Shown here piece after piece: positions 1 through 8,532 of a DNA stretch of 64,000 bases. The notes below the pieces were generated by a model that was not told the DNA's origin, made no database searches, and was given only the letters and a program-made list of their open reading frames with translations. This DNA is from RBG-13-68-16 sp041494245 (GTDB taxonomy: Bacteria > Acidobacteriota > Thermoanaerobaculia > Thermoanaerobaculales > Thermoanaerobaculaceae), in assembly GCA_041494245.1 (NCBI GenBank), contig JBGQAK010000018.1, positions 1 through 64,000 on the forward strand. The letters run 5' to 3'. Numbering within the stretch: position 1 is the first letter of the stretch; every line of letters begins with the position of its first letter. The position numbers and the translations under genes are program-made.

Positions 1-86
1 GGCACCATCGAGGAGGCGCACCCGAGGAGCGCCAGCAGCCCGACACCGACCAGAGACCCTGCCACCACGACGAATATGCGTTTCAT
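1..86 (-). CDS. Lipoprotein, N-terminal fragment (gene runs off the window)
   Basis: The gene starts at an ATG at 86 and continues past the window edge, so only about 28 residues are visible. They form a lipoprotein signal peptide: MKR, a hydrophobic stretch, then a lipobox LLGC followed by ASS. The cysteine would be lipidated after signal peptidase II cleavage, anchoring the protein in a membrane. An AAAGGA Shine-Dalgarno lies about 10 nt upstream. The 107 bp before the start codon match, without gaps, the sequence in front of the short ORF at 3458, so the two transcripts may be co-regulated. Function cannot be judged from this fragment. Confidence 0.75.
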   Translation of the reverse strand, partial: MKRIFVVVAGSLVGVGLLALLGCASSMV

Positions 87-193
87 GAGATACCGTCCTT
101 TCCCGAACGTGCCTCAAACCTAGGCCTCAAATCCCCCACCGGGAAGCGCACTTACTACCCGGGAGCAGGACCGCGACGTGGGTAGAAACTACC
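87..193 (-). promoter_or_regulatory. Promoter/5'-UTR cassette, copy 1 of 2
   Basis: This segment ends at the start codon of the lipoprotein gene. It aligns without gaps to 3459-3565, with 75 of 107 positions identical by my hand count. Shared blocks are the Shine-Dalgarno (GGGAAAGGA), a CCGGTGGGG block, a CTCCCGGGTAG block, and a GGTA-N5-TACC inverted repeat at 181-193. The inverted repeat begins 95 bp from the start codon in both copies. The N5 spacers differ while the arms are kept, which is what an operator would show. I infer a shared promoter and operator; no sigma factor or regulator is identified. Confidence 0.6.
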
Positions 194-579
194 CCTCCAG
201 CGACTGCCCTCGATCGCCAACCCTCGCGCCGCCGCCACTCCGCCCGCTGGAAAATGACGGCGCGCTCGGCGCGGTGGCGCGCCGCTCGCGGCGCCTTACC
301 CCGCTCCTCACACGAGCTGCCGGACACCGTTTCCATGTGCGGCAAGGGACAAGCCTCGTGATCGCATTCCGCGACAATGGTTTACAAGCGGCAGGCCGCG
401 GAACTACGGTATGAGTGGTGCTCCCGGGCCAGATGGCCCTTGGCAACATTCCGGGGTCCGCGCAGGGTTCCGGATCCTCCTAAGGAACGGGCTGTCCGCA
501 ACAATCCGCCGCCGACCTCCGTGCTGGTCCATGCTCTGTCACCAATCTCGTCCTACGGGGTCGGAGAAGCCGGTGAGTG
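194..579. other. Gap with no recognisable gene
   Basis: About 385 bp between the promoter cassette and the end of the secreted-protein gene. Short open frames exist in several frames but none has family-like sequence, a credible ribosome site or coding character. There is no tRNA or convincing terminator. It may be decayed sequence, consistent with the remnants found elsewhere in the first 9 kb. Confidence 0.5.
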
Positions 580-2565
580 CTAAGGAGACGGTTTTGACGG
601 CGCGTCGAGCGCCTTCGACGTCCACGCGACCTTGCCCGCGATGGTGATCCAGTCGTTACCGCTGTCGACCGACTCGATCGTGAAGGGAAGGTCCTCGGGC
701 ATCTGGAAGAGCGTGATGTCCGTGTAGGTCTTCGTCAGGAACGGCCCGATGAAGTTCACAAGCCAACCGACGAGGCCCCGGCATCGCGGTTCGATCCGCA
801 CGTTGCGGAGGAGGAAGCTGCGGCTCGCCGCATCGACGACGAGGTCCGCTTTCCCCTGTGCGTCGCAGATCTCACGGAAGAGACGGCCTTTGGCTTCCTT
901 CTTCTGCACCGTCACGTCAAGGCCGACCAGAAAGCAGCTTCCGCCGCACGGACCGAAGCGCCGCGGCTCGATCACGAAGTCCACCTTGCGCATGACGGGC
1001 GGGATGTCCTGACTCCACTTGGCGCGCAGAACCTCGAAGGCGGCCTGCTCGACGGGGGGCCACGGCACCGTGAACCGGTACTCTCCCGTGACGGTGCCTT
1101 CCTCGCCGCTGCCCGCGTCCTGGAAGTGAAGCGTGGCCGCAAACGACCCCTGAAAGAGGAGCTGGACACGCCGCTCGCCGACCTGCGTGACGGGATAACG
1201 CACGACGAGCGGGTAGTCCATGCGGTACTTGGATTCCAGCTCCACGTTACCGGTCGCCCGCCCGTCGACGATCGTCGCTCCGCTCGTTCGCAACTTCACG
1301 TCGCTCAACGAGGCGACAACCCCGCCCCGTTCGATCCTGCCCGCTTTGCCAAACAGCTCTGCGTCGACGATGCCGGAGTACTTGCCGTCCGGCCGCAGCC
1401 GCAAATTGCGGACGACGAAGCGCGAGGGCGCCTCGACGTCAACTCTCGGGCCGCCAAGGACGTCGAGATCCCCTGCGGTCAGGTCGACGGCGAGGGCGGC
1501 GGCAGAGATCGTCGCCTCGAGCGTGCCGCCGGTGCGTGATGCGACCCGGAACGCGCCTTCCCTCATGTCGCCGTGCGAGAAGGTGCAGCGGCTCCCGACG
1601 AAGGCGATGGCGCCATCCTCAGTCTCTCCGTCGAACCGGCCGTTGACCTCGAACTGCTCCAGCCGGTCTTCCCGAGCCGGCCGGAAAAGGCCCGCGACGA
1701 TCGCGACGCGCACGAGCCTGCCCTCCCTCGGCTGCGAGGCAGTGTGGAACTCGACCATCGTGCCAAAGCTCAAAGGGCGGCCGCCGTAGGCCACGAACTC
1801 CGAGTCGTGGATTCGCACCTCTCTGACGAGATCGATGAAGGCTGGGCCAGGAGGCGGCGAAGGGGCCCGGGACGTTGGAGGAGATGGGGTCTTGCTGGCC
1901 ACCGCAGGCGCCGCCGCACCCTTCGCGCCCAGGACATCGCCGTGCAAGACCGATAGGATGTCGGTTCGGAACTCGAGCTTGTGCAGCGCCGACGTGGCGA
2001 GACCCCGAAACACCCAAACGATGGGTCTCCAGATCCCGCGGCCGCGGTAACTGGCCTCGGTGATTCCCTTGCCCTCCTCGAAGCGAAGGCTCTTGATGAG
2101 AATCTTGGGCCGCAGGTGATTCCCCTCGAGGAGCAGCGTGCCGCCGCTGACCGCCACGTCGAGGCGGCTGACGTGCCCTCCGACCGCCGTGGCAACGAGG
2201 GTTGCCGTCGGTGTTCCGACGACCTCCACCTTCCACGCATCAGCCACCGGGACGCGCCCGGCACGCAGGTCGATCTCGAGGCTGAACGAGCCGCTGTCGA
2301 CGCACCCGGCGATCTGATCGAGCACGAGCTGTGAGCCCGATTTCAGGGGCGGCTCCGAGGGTGAGACTGCCACCACTGTCGGCGGCGCGGCTGGGAACAC
2401 CGGAGCCTGTGCGAGCGCGGGTGTCATGACAAGAGCCAGAAGGAGCCCGGTGGCCCAGACCCTGGAGGCGGGGGAGCTCGTGTATGACGAGGCGTAGCCG
2501 ATGCGTGTGGCCTTTCGGCCCAGCCCTCGTGACGACGGTACGCTTCGCGATGGCTGTGACCTCAT
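580..2565 (-). CDS. Large secreted hypothetical protein, beta-rich
   Basis: 661 residues with an N-terminal hydrophobic segment ending MTPALAQA at about residue 53, which looks like a cleavable signal sequence after an unusually long n-region. The rest is soluble and alternates short hydrophobic and charged stretches, suggesting repeated beta strands. Phrases such as FEVNGRFDG and VRNLRLRPDGKYSG recall AsmA/DUF748-like envelope proteins, but I cannot assign a family firmly. A Pro-rich linker lies near residue 225-240. The ATG overlaps the stop codon of the upstream methyltransferase gene (ATGA), so the two are translationally coupled. A periplasmic or outer-envelope role is likely; function is unknown. 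Confidence 0.6.
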   Translation of the reverse strand: MRSQPSRSVPSSRGLGRKATRIGYASSYTSSPASRVWATGLLLALVMTPALAQAPVFPAAPPTVVAVSPSEPPLKSGSQLVLDQIAGCVDSGSFSLEIDLRAGRVPVADAWKVEVVGTPTATLVATAVGGHVSRLDVAVSGGTLLLEGNHLRPKILIKSLRFEEGKGITEASYRGRGIWRPIVWVFRGLATSALHKLEFRTDILSVLHGDVLGAKGAAAPAVASKTPSPPTSRAPSPPPGPAFIDLVREVRIHDSEFVAYGGRPLSFGTMVEFHTASQPREGRLVRVAIVAGLFRPAREDRLEQFEVNGRFDGETEDGAIAFVGSRCTFSHGDMREGAFRVASRTGGTLEATISAAALAVDLTAGDLDVLGGPRVDVEAPSRFVVRNLRLRPDGKYSGIVDAELFGKAGRIERGGVVASLSDVKLRTSGATIVDGRATGNVELESKYRMDYPLVVRYPVTQVGERRVQLLFQGSFAATLHFQDAGSGEEGTVTGEYRFTVPWPPVEQAAFEVLRAKWSQDIPPVMRKVDFVIEPRRFGPCGGSCFLVGLDVTVQKKEAKGRLFREICDAQGKADLVVDAASRSFLLRNVRIEPRCRGLVGWLVNFIGPFLTKTYTDITLFQMPEDLPFTIESVDSGNDWITIAGKVAWTSKALDAPSKPSP

Positions 2566-3380
2566 TGCGGTGCCGATGTGATCGTCTGGGTCGGGCGAGG
2601 CATGATGTACTTGCTCCGCACAAACGGGCGTTCGGCCACGACGTAGAACGCGTAGATGAGCAGGTGGCCGGCGCCAGCGGCGACGAAACCGGGGAGAGAG
2701 CCGTAGAGGAGCGCGTACCCGTAACCCTGGAGCTGCCCCACGGAATACATGGGGTTGCGCAGGAAGCGATAGGGCCCGCCGTCACAGGCGGGGGCCAGCG
2801 GGCGCCCGAGGAACATGTCGCGGAAGAAGTACACGTCCACGCCCACAGTGAGCGTGGCCCACAGCTTGACGACCAGGCCCACCACGAACAGCGCAACGCC
2901 TGCGGCGAGAACGAGGGGCGCGGGCACCGCCTGCTCCCACCTTGGAGCGTGGAGCGCAGCCATGCAGCCGACGCCCAGCCCCTGGTTGAGGAACATCAGC
3001 CCGGCCACGGTCTCGTACGCCCGGAAAGCGCGCTCCTCGCCCAGGCGAGCGATGGCGCGGGCGGGGAGGCCCGATCTGAGAATCGCCGCGTTTCCGCCGT
3101 AGTAGAAGACGAGCGTGAAGAGGAAGTAGGGCAGAGTGAGCCGCCAGTCGGCGCGGGTAACGAGAGCGTGGGCGAGCAACACGGAGGCGACACCCCCGGC
3201 CACCCACACCGCGTTGAGGTGCTCGAGCCGCCACCCGGCCATCGCGAATACCGTTGACACCAGTCGCAACACCCCGCGAAGAACTCCGCGCCCCTTCGGT
3301 GCTGGTTGCGCTCGGCGCACAGCACCCGCAGGCACGTCCTGATGGTCGTGTTCCTCAGCTCGCAACCGGAAGTCCCTCAT
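2562..3380 (-). CDS. Isoprenylcysteine carboxyl methyltransferase-like membrane protein
   Basis: 272 residues, polytopic. The C-terminal third carries the family signature GPYRFLRNPMYSVGQLQGYG followed by VAERPFVR, typical of the ICMT/phospholipid methyltransferase fold, which binds S-adenosylmethionine at the membrane. The bacterial substrate is usually unknown (lipid or prenylated compound). The first 46 residues look poorly conserved, so an internal ATG at 3242 (MAGWRLEHL) is an alternative start. It is the first large gene of an operon with the secreted protein at 580-2565 (4-bp overlap) and is preceded by the short ORF at 3399-3458 and promoter cassette copy 2. Confidence 0.7.
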   Translation of the reverse strand: MRDFRLRAEEHDHQDVPAGAVRRAQPAPKGRGVLRGVLRLVSTVFAMAGWRLEHLNAVWVAGGVASVLLAHALVTRADWRLTLPYFLFTLVFYYGGNAAILRSGLPARAIARLGEERAFRAYETVAGLMFLNQGLGVGCMAALHAPRWEQAVPAPLVLAAGVALFVVGLVVKLWATLTVGVDVYFFRDMFLGRPLAPACDGGPYRFLRNPMYSVGQLQGYGYALLYGSLPGFVAAGAGHLLIYAFYVVAERPFVRSKYIMPRPTQTITSAPQ

Positions 3381-3398
3381 GCCTCACCCTTGCTGGTG

Positions 3399-3458
3399 TC
3401 ACAGCTTGTCCAGGGCCCCGAGGAGGTTACCACGCTGATCGACGGCGACGCGTCCCAT
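3399..3458 (-). CDS. Short ORF / possible leader peptide, 19 aa
   Basis: ATG at 3458 with Shine-Dalgarno GGGAAAGGA placed exactly as in front of the lipoprotein gene at 86. The peptide reads MGRVAVDQRGNLLGALDKL and stops 18 nt before the methyltransferase start. There is no signal peptide. It may be a leader peptide, or the truncated remnant of a gene whose control region survived. Coding status rests only on the conserved upstream cassette. Confidence 0.35.
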   Translation of the reverse strand: MGRVAVDQRGNLLGALDKL

Positions 3459-3565
3459 GGAATGCCTTCCTTTCCCGAGCATATCTCGAATCTGGTGCTC
3501 TGGCTCCCCACCGGGATGCGCACGTTCTACCCGGGAGCGAAGCCGCGAGTCAGGTAAGAAGTACC
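3459..3565 (-). promoter_or_regulatory. Promoter/5'-UTR cassette, copy 2 of 2
   Basis: Ungapped match to 87-193, including the Shine-Dalgarno, the CTCCCGGGTAG block and the GGTA-N5-TACC inverted repeat (3553-3565). It precedes the 19-aa ORF and the methyltransferase/secreted-protein operon. The identical spacing from inverted repeat to start codon (95 bp) argues for a functional control region and against chance similarity. Confidence 0.6.
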
Positions 3566-3676
3566 CGGCCGGTCTGTCGGTGCCCTCGGCGGCGCCTGCA
3601 CGAGCGCTGGCTTGTCGGCGCGTGGCAGCCGACGCAACGTTTTCTCGCATCGAAGCGTGCTATAAATCGGGCCAGC

Positions 3677-4522
3677 ATGGCCTGGGCCAGGACAAAGGCG
3701 GTCGCAGCGAAGCTTGCGCTGGCGGACAGTGCCGCCGCCGAGATGGCCTTCTACTTGGCGTTGTCGCTGGTGCCTTTGGTCGGCGTTGCGATCGCGCTGG
3801 CCAGCCGCTGGCTTCCCCTCGACTTGAGCGCGTCCATCGAGGAGGTGCTGCGTGCCGTGCTGCCGGCAGCGTCTAATGTTGCCCCTGGTGAGGTGCTGGG
3901 CTGGGCGCGCTCCTCGGCCAGCCAGGGGTGGCTGACGGTCGGCTTCGTCGTAGCGCTCTGGACCTCGTTTCGCTTCATGTCGTTGTGCATTCGCTCGCTC
4001 GGTACGATGATCTCCATTGACGTCCGCCCGCCGGTGAAGGCCTGGCGCTCGGCCGCCAGGTCGCTGCTGCTGCTCGTGGTCTGGGTCGTGGCGCTGGTGG
4101 TGACGGCGCTATTCCTCCTCGTGGCGCCTGCCATCGAGCGCGGCTTGCTTGATCTCCCCGAGCTGTCGGACTTTTCGCTCTCGGCCTTTTCGGCGCTGCG
4201 GGCGGTCCTCATTGCAGGTGTCCTTTTCGGCGCCATCTACCTGACCTACCGCGTGGTCGTCGGCATGCAGGCGGGCTGGTTCCGGGTGACACTGGCCGCG
4301 CTGCTGGCCTCCCTGGGCTGGATCGGCGCCAGCCGGGGGTTCTCCCTCGCAGTCCCGGTGCTTTGGAAGGCAACGCAGCTCTACGGCACGCTCGGCAGCG
4401 TGGTGCTGTTCCTGATCTGGGCCTACGTCATCGCCTGGGTCCTCCTGCTCGGCGGGTTCCTGCTCGTGCGGCCCGGCCGGCCGCAAGCGGCAGTACCCCC
4501 GACCCGTAGGTCTATGCCGTGA
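3677..4522 (+). CDS. YihY/BrkB family inner-membrane protein
   Basis: 281 residues with about six transmembrane segments. The N-terminal AFYLALSLVPLVGVAIALA and the C-terminal LYGTLGSVVLFLIWAYVIAW blocks are hallmarks of the YihY/BrkB family (formerly annotated as RNase BN). The molecular function is not settled; transport or envelope roles have been proposed. The frame is open upstream to 3254, but that part reads as non-coding low-complexity sequence, and the family begins near this ATG. The ribosome site is weak. The gene stands alone, upstream of a decayed Ig-like fragment. Confidence 0.8.
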   Translation: MAWARTKAVAAKLALADSAAAEMAFYLALSLVPLVGVAIALASRWLPLDLSASIEEVLRAVLPAASNVAPGEVLGWARSSASQGWLTVGFVVALWTSFRFMSLCIRSLGTMISIDVRPPVKAWRSAARSLLLLVVWVVALVVTALFLLVAPAIERGLLDLPELSDFSLSAFSALRAVLIAGVLFGAIYLTYRVVVGMQAGWFRVTLAALLASLGWIGASRGFSLAVPVLWKATQLYGTLGSVVLFLIWAYVIAWVLLLGGFLLVRPGRPQAAVPPTRRSMP

Positions 4523-4700
4523 CGCTCGGCTCGCTCCCTCCCGGCCTTGCGCTCGCCCCGGTACCCCCCCCGCTATCAAGACCGTCAACCTGTCGGGCAC
4601 TCCCACCACTGCCGGCAACTTCAGCTTCACGTTTACGGCCACCGACGGGAGCGGCTGCCCCGGCACGCAGGACTACACGATGCTGACCGCGTTGATGCGC
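4522..4700 (+). pseudogene. Frameshifted remnant of an Ig-like (He_PIG) repeat protein
   Basis: One frame reads TLGSLPPGLALAP. A second frame then reads VNLSGTPTTAGNFSF, FTATDGSGCPGTQDYT. Together these match the putative Ig domain pattern (LPPGLxL, SGTPTTAG, ATDxxGC) common in large secreted proteins of Acidobacteria. A frameshift falls within a run of C residues near 4565. No start codon or continuing frame exists on either side, so this is a short relic of a much larger gene. Confidence 0.6.
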
Positions 4701-4897
4701 ACCTTTGTCCGGACCGCAGCCACACCCGTAGGTGGAGCTCCACGATGCGGCGGAGGCGCTGCGCCCACCGCCGACGGAGCGGTCAAAGATCGGGCCCCGA
4801 GGCGGAATGCTGCGAACGGACCGGGCCCAGACCACCGGGTCGCGCAGCGAGCCAGAATCCAACGGAGAATAGACGAAACGAAGTGAGGAGGTTTGAG

Positions 4898-5989
4898 GTG
4901 GAAGAGGTCAACCACGCCCGGATCTATGCCGTCATCTTCTTCCTGCTCGCGGTGCTGGGTATCGGTTTCGTCTGTTACCGCGTGCTTTCGCCCTTCCTCG
5001 CCGCCATCGCCTGGGCGATCGTGCTCGCCGTCGCGTTCCAGAAGCCCTGGTCGTTCCTCGAGCGCCGCATGCCCAAGCATCGCAGCCTCGCCGCCGCGCT
5101 GTTGACCCTCGCCGTCGCGGTCGGGGTGCTCGTCCCGGCGAGTCTGTTGGTGGGGATGCTGGCCAACCAGATCGTCGCCGTGGCGACGAAGATCGCGACC
5201 GGCTTGAACGCCCAGGACGTCAGGTCGTTTTCGGACTTCGTGGCGCTCCCCAAGGTCGCACGCGCCCTCGACGATGTGAGGATCCAGGCGGGCATCTCCC
5301 CCGAGGACTTCCAGAAGCTGGCCTCCGGGGTCGTGACGCATGTGTCGGCAGCGGCAGGTGCGCTGAGCGGCAAGCTGGTGGTGGGGGCGTTCGAGGCGAT
5401 GCTCACGGTCTTGCTGGTGATCTTCCTGCTCTTCTTCATGTTCCGGGACGGCGAGAGGATGGCCGAGGCGACCCTCGACCTCATGCCCACCGATGCCGAC
5501 GGCCGCAGCCACATGAGCCGGTCGCTGGAGTCAATGCTGACCGCGATCTTCCGAGGCTCGCTGCTGTGCGCCCTGGTCCAGGGCCTGCTGGGCGCCATCG
5601 GCTGGTGGATCGCGGGCCTTTCCTCGCCGGTCCTTGCGGGGGTCGTGATGGCGATTGTGTCCCTGCTGCCGTTGGGGGGAACGGCGCTGGTGTGGATGCC
5701 AGGCGCCGTCTGGGCTTGGTCGACGGGCCACCACACCTCCGCGATCTTCCTGTTCCTGTGGGGGCTCGTCGTCACCGTGCTGCTGGTCGACACCGTCCTT
5801 CGCCCGGTGCTGGTCCGGGGCGCCGATGAGCTCACCACCGTGATCGTGTTCCTCGGGGTCTTCGGTGGCCTCGCGGCGTTCGGATTGCTCGGCATCTTCA
5901 TCGGTCCGGTGGCGCTGGCGATCGCCGTCGCCCTCCTGGAGGTGATGCGCTTCCATGCCGGCAGTCCCCGGCTCGACGCGACCGGCTGA
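4898..5989 (+). CDS. AI-2E family transporter (permease)
   Basis: 363 residues with about eight hydrophobic segments arranged as in the AI-2E/PerM family. The N-terminal pair of helices (YAVIFFLLAVLGIGF, then SPFLAAIAWAIVLAVAF) is followed by a soluble stretch and a C-terminal helix cluster, with FLLFFMFRDGERM and FIGPVALAIAVALLEV conserved. Members have been linked to autoinducer-2 export or ion antiport; the substrate here is unknown. The start is GTG at 4898, 8 nt after a GAGGAGG ribosome site. The open frame upstream to 4547 overlaps the Ig-like relic and is not part of the gene. Confidence 0.82.
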   Translation: MEEVNHARIYAVIFFLLAVLGIGFVCYRVLSPFLAAIAWAIVLAVAFQKPWSFLERRMPKHRSLAAALLTLAVAVGVLVPASLLVGMLANQIVAVATKIATGLNAQDVRSFSDFVALPKVARALDDVRIQAGISPEDFQKLASGVVTHVSAAAGALSGKLVVGAFEAMLTVLLVIFLLFFMFRDGERMAEATLDLMPTDADGRSHMSRSLESMLTAIFRGSLLCALVQGLLGAIGWWIAGLSSPVLAGVVMAIVSLLPLGGTALVWMPGAVWAWSTGHHTSAIFLFLWGLVVTVLLVDTVLRPVLVRGADELTTVIVFLGVFGGLAAFGLLGIFIGPVALAIAVALLEVMRFHAGSPRLDATG

Positions 5990-6027
5990 CACGAAGGCGG
6001 CGACCCCACTCTGCGCCCCTGCTCGAC

Positions 6028-6190
6028 GCGCCCGTAGAGGTGCTCGGCGCCTTTCCATGAGCTCACGGACCAACTGTTCGGCCTCGACGACTGCTCCCTC
6101 AGGGCTGTCGACGAATCGACCCTGGAGCGAGCGCCAAGCCTCACTGAATCTAGCGGCTTGCAACGGCGCCATGGGGAGGATCTCGAGCCG
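6028..6190 (-). pseudogene. Remnant of a small conserved hypothetical gene
   Basis: On the minus strand the frame reads FSEAWRSLQGRFVDSP, EGAVVEAEQLVRELMERR. This resembles a short bacterial hypothetical family with the pattern W-x2-hQ-x-x-FVDxPxxAVxxAxxLVxxLM. After ERR the sequence stops resembling it and appears to shift frame (a neighbouring frame reads GAEHLYGRVEQG). No start or ribosome site is visible. I treat it as a decayed fragment; the family match is from memory and needs a profile search. Confidence 0.35.
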
Positions 6191-6324
6191 CCCCAAGCAC
6201 TTCTCTCGCGCCTGGAGCTCCGACTCGCCCTTGCCTCGGCTCCCACATCGTTCGCGCCTGGTGGTGGTATGTTTATGGAACCGTCGCCCCCAGGGCACGC
6301 GCGTTCGTTCCGGCGGCGCGGGCA

Positions 6325-8532
6325 GTGGATTTCACGGCGGCGGCGCTGGCGATCGCGTCGCCGCGGGAGGTTCTGACCATCAGGAAACCAGCCGTACCGA
6401 AGGGCAAGAAGAACGGCCGCAGCGAGGAGGTCGCCGCGCTGCTGACGGCGGCGCGCGCGGTGCTGGAAAACCGTGCCTTCACCGACGCCGCGAGGGCGAT
6501 CCTCGTGGCGTGCAAGGCGATCCTCGGCGCGGATGCCGGTCTCGTGGCCGTGAGCTCGCCGGGCGGGAAGGGCATCGAGGTCGCCTGCCTCGATCCCGGC
6601 AGCCTCGGCCTCACCTCCGCTGATGGCCTGCCCGTGCCGCTTCGACGCCTCTGCACACGCGCCTCCAAGTCTGGCCGGGTCGTCATCGCCAACGATCTGG
6701 CAAAGGGCGCGCCCCAGGCGTCCCCTGCTGACGCTCACGCAGCCCTGGAGAGCGCGCTCGTCGCACCGGTCATCATCGCCGGCGACGTCGCTGGGCTGGT
6801 CGCCCTGATCAATAAGCCCGGGGGTTTTTCTGCGGCCGACTCCCGACTCGTCGAGGTCTTTGCCGAGATGGCCGCCGTGGCGATGCTCAATAGCCTCACC
6901 GTCAACGGCCTCGAGAAGAACCAGAATTTCCTCGAAAGGGAGGTGCGCGAGGGCGCCACGCAACTGCGCCACGCCGAGGAGAAGTTCAAGACGCTGGTCG
7001 AGAACCTGCCCGATGTTATCGCGCGCTTTGATTCACATCTGCGACACCTCTACGTCAGCCCTGTGGTCCAGCGCGTAACCGGCCGCCCATCGCAGGACTA
7101 CGCGGGCAAGACGAACCAGGAAGTGGGGATGTCGTCCGAGCTGACCGAGGCGTGGGACGCAGCCCTGCGAAGAGTCTTCGCAACTGGACGGCCCGAAAGA
7201 TTCGAGTTCGCATTTCCCTCCCCGGATGGGACGCGGCACTTCGACTGCCGGCTCGTTCCGGAACCCGGGCCAGGGGGTGTCATACCGTCAGTGCTGAGCG
7301 TTGCCCGGGACGTGACCGACAGATGGCTCGCGTACGAGGCCGAGCGGCGCGCCCGGGCCATTGCCGAAGCATTACGCGAGGCGACCGTGGCGCTCACCCG
7401 CAGCCTCGACCGTGAAACCGTGCTGGCGACCCTCCTCGACCGCCTGCGCCGGTTGGTTCCCTTCGACCGCGCCAGCGTTATGCTCCTCGAGGAGGCGTCG
7501 CGGGTCTCCGTCCGGGCCATCTTCGACGGCAACCGCGTGGTTCCCCTCCCGGCCGCGGAGCGACCGGAGTTCGAGGCGACCGACCACCCGATCGTCCACG
7601 GCATCCTGACGACCGGCGCCGCGGTCCTGATTCCCGACATCCGCGCCTACCCCGGCTGGAGCCTGCCAACGGAGCACGCGGTCGAGGCGAGCTGGATGGG
7701 GGTCCCGTTGTTCGCTCGCGGCAATGTGGCAGGGTTGTTCTCACTGTCCAAGCGAGAGGCCGGCTACTTCAACGAGGAGCACGTAAAGCTGGCCGAGGCG
7801 ATGTCGTCCCAGGCCTCCGTAGCCGTCGAGAACGCGGTTCTCTTCGAGCAGATGCAGGCATCGACGGTGCGGATGCAGTCGCTTTCACGCCGCCTCGTCG
7901 AAGCGCAGGAAAGCGAGCGGCGCAAAATTGCCCGGGAGCTTCACGACGAGGCGGGTCAGGCGCTGGCATCGCTGCGCTACGGACTCCGCCTGCTGGAGAG
8001 GGAGATCGACGAGGGCGGAAGTGTTACCGGACAGGTGGCGGACCTCATGCAGAGGACCGATGCCGTCATCGACGGCCTGCACCGTCTGGCCGCGGACCTG
8101 CGCCCGGCAAGCCTCGACCACGTGGGACTTCGGGGAGCCTTGCGCCAGTACCTGCGGTCGATCGAGAGCGACTTCGGCCTCGCGGTCCGTTTCAAGGCGC
8201 GCGGGTTCACGAGCGATCGTCTCCCGACGGTGGTGGAGACGGCTCTCTACCGCGTGGTCCAGGAGGCGATGACAAACGTCGTGCGCCATGCCAGCGCGAC
8301 CCGAGTCGACGTGTTGGTGGAGCGTTGCGGCGACCGGGTCACTGTGATGGTTGAGGACGACGGCGTCGGGTTCGACCCGGACCAGGTCCAGCGCGGTGAA
8401 CACTTCGGTCTACTCGGGATGAGGGAGCGAGCCGAGTCCCTGGGCGGGATCCTGACGGTGGAAAGCGCGCCCGGGGCAGGTACCACAGTCGTGGTGGAGG
8501 TGGCAAGTGCCGATCCGCATCCTGATCGCTGA
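6325..8532 (+). CDS. Sensor histidine kinase, GAF-PAS-GAF-HisKA_3-HATPase
   Basis: 735 residues without transmembrane segments, so probably a cytosolic sensor. Order: GAF domain (about 30-195), short coiled coil, PAS domain (about 215-345, ending ARDVTDR), second GAF (about 355-510), then the NarL-type dimerisation box ERRKIARELHDEAGQALASL with the phospho-accepting His. The ATPase domain follows, with N-box VVQEAMTNVVRHA and G-boxes EDDGVGFD and GLLGMRERA. It overlaps the response regulator gene by 26 bp, so the pair forms one two-component system. The start is GTG with no obvious Shine-Dalgarno and remains uncertain. Confidence 0.87.
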   Translation: MDFTAAALAIASPREVLTIRKPAVPKGKKNGRSEEVAALLTAARAVLENRAFTDAARAILVACKAILGADAGLVAVSSPGGKGIEVACLDPGSLGLTSADGLPVPLRRLCTRASKSGRVVIANDLAKGAPQASPADAHAALESALVAPVIIAGDVAGLVALINKPGGFSAADSRLVEVFAEMAAVAMLNSLTVNGLEKNQNFLEREVREGATQLRHAEEKFKTLVENLPDVIARFDSHLRHLYVSPVVQRVTGRPSQDYAGKTNQEVGMSSELTEAWDAALRRVFATGRPERFEFAFPSPDGTRHFDCRLVPEPGPGGVIPSVLSVARDVTDRWLAYEAERRARAIAEALREATVALTRSLDRETVLATLLDRLRRLVPFDRASVMLLEEASRVSVRAIFDGNRVVPLPAAERPEFEATDHPIVHGILTTGAAVLIPDIRAYPGWSLPTEHAVEASWMGVPLFARGNVAGLFSLSKREAGYFNEEHVKLAEAMSSQASVAVENAVLFEQMQASTVRMQSLSRRLVEAQESERRKIARELHDEAGQALASLRYGLRLLEREIDEGGSVTGQVADLMQRTDAVIDGLHRLAADLRPASLDHVGLRGALRQYLRSIESDFGLAVRFKARGFTSDRLPTVVETALYRVVQEAMTNVVRHASATRVDVLVERCGDRVTVMVEDDGVGFDPDQVQRGEHFGLLGMRERAESLGGILTVESAPGAGTTVVVEVASADPHPDR

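Noticed and set aside
426..439. GGGCCA-GA-TGGCCC palindrome in the first gap
   Set aside because: A two-base loop is too tight for an RNA hairpin, and nothing nearby suggests an operator.
4975..6972. 665-codon minus-strand frame across the AI-2E gene and kinase start
   Set aside because: Most of it mirrors conserved plus-strand genes. Only the short relic near 6028-6190 has protein-like sequence, and I list that separately.
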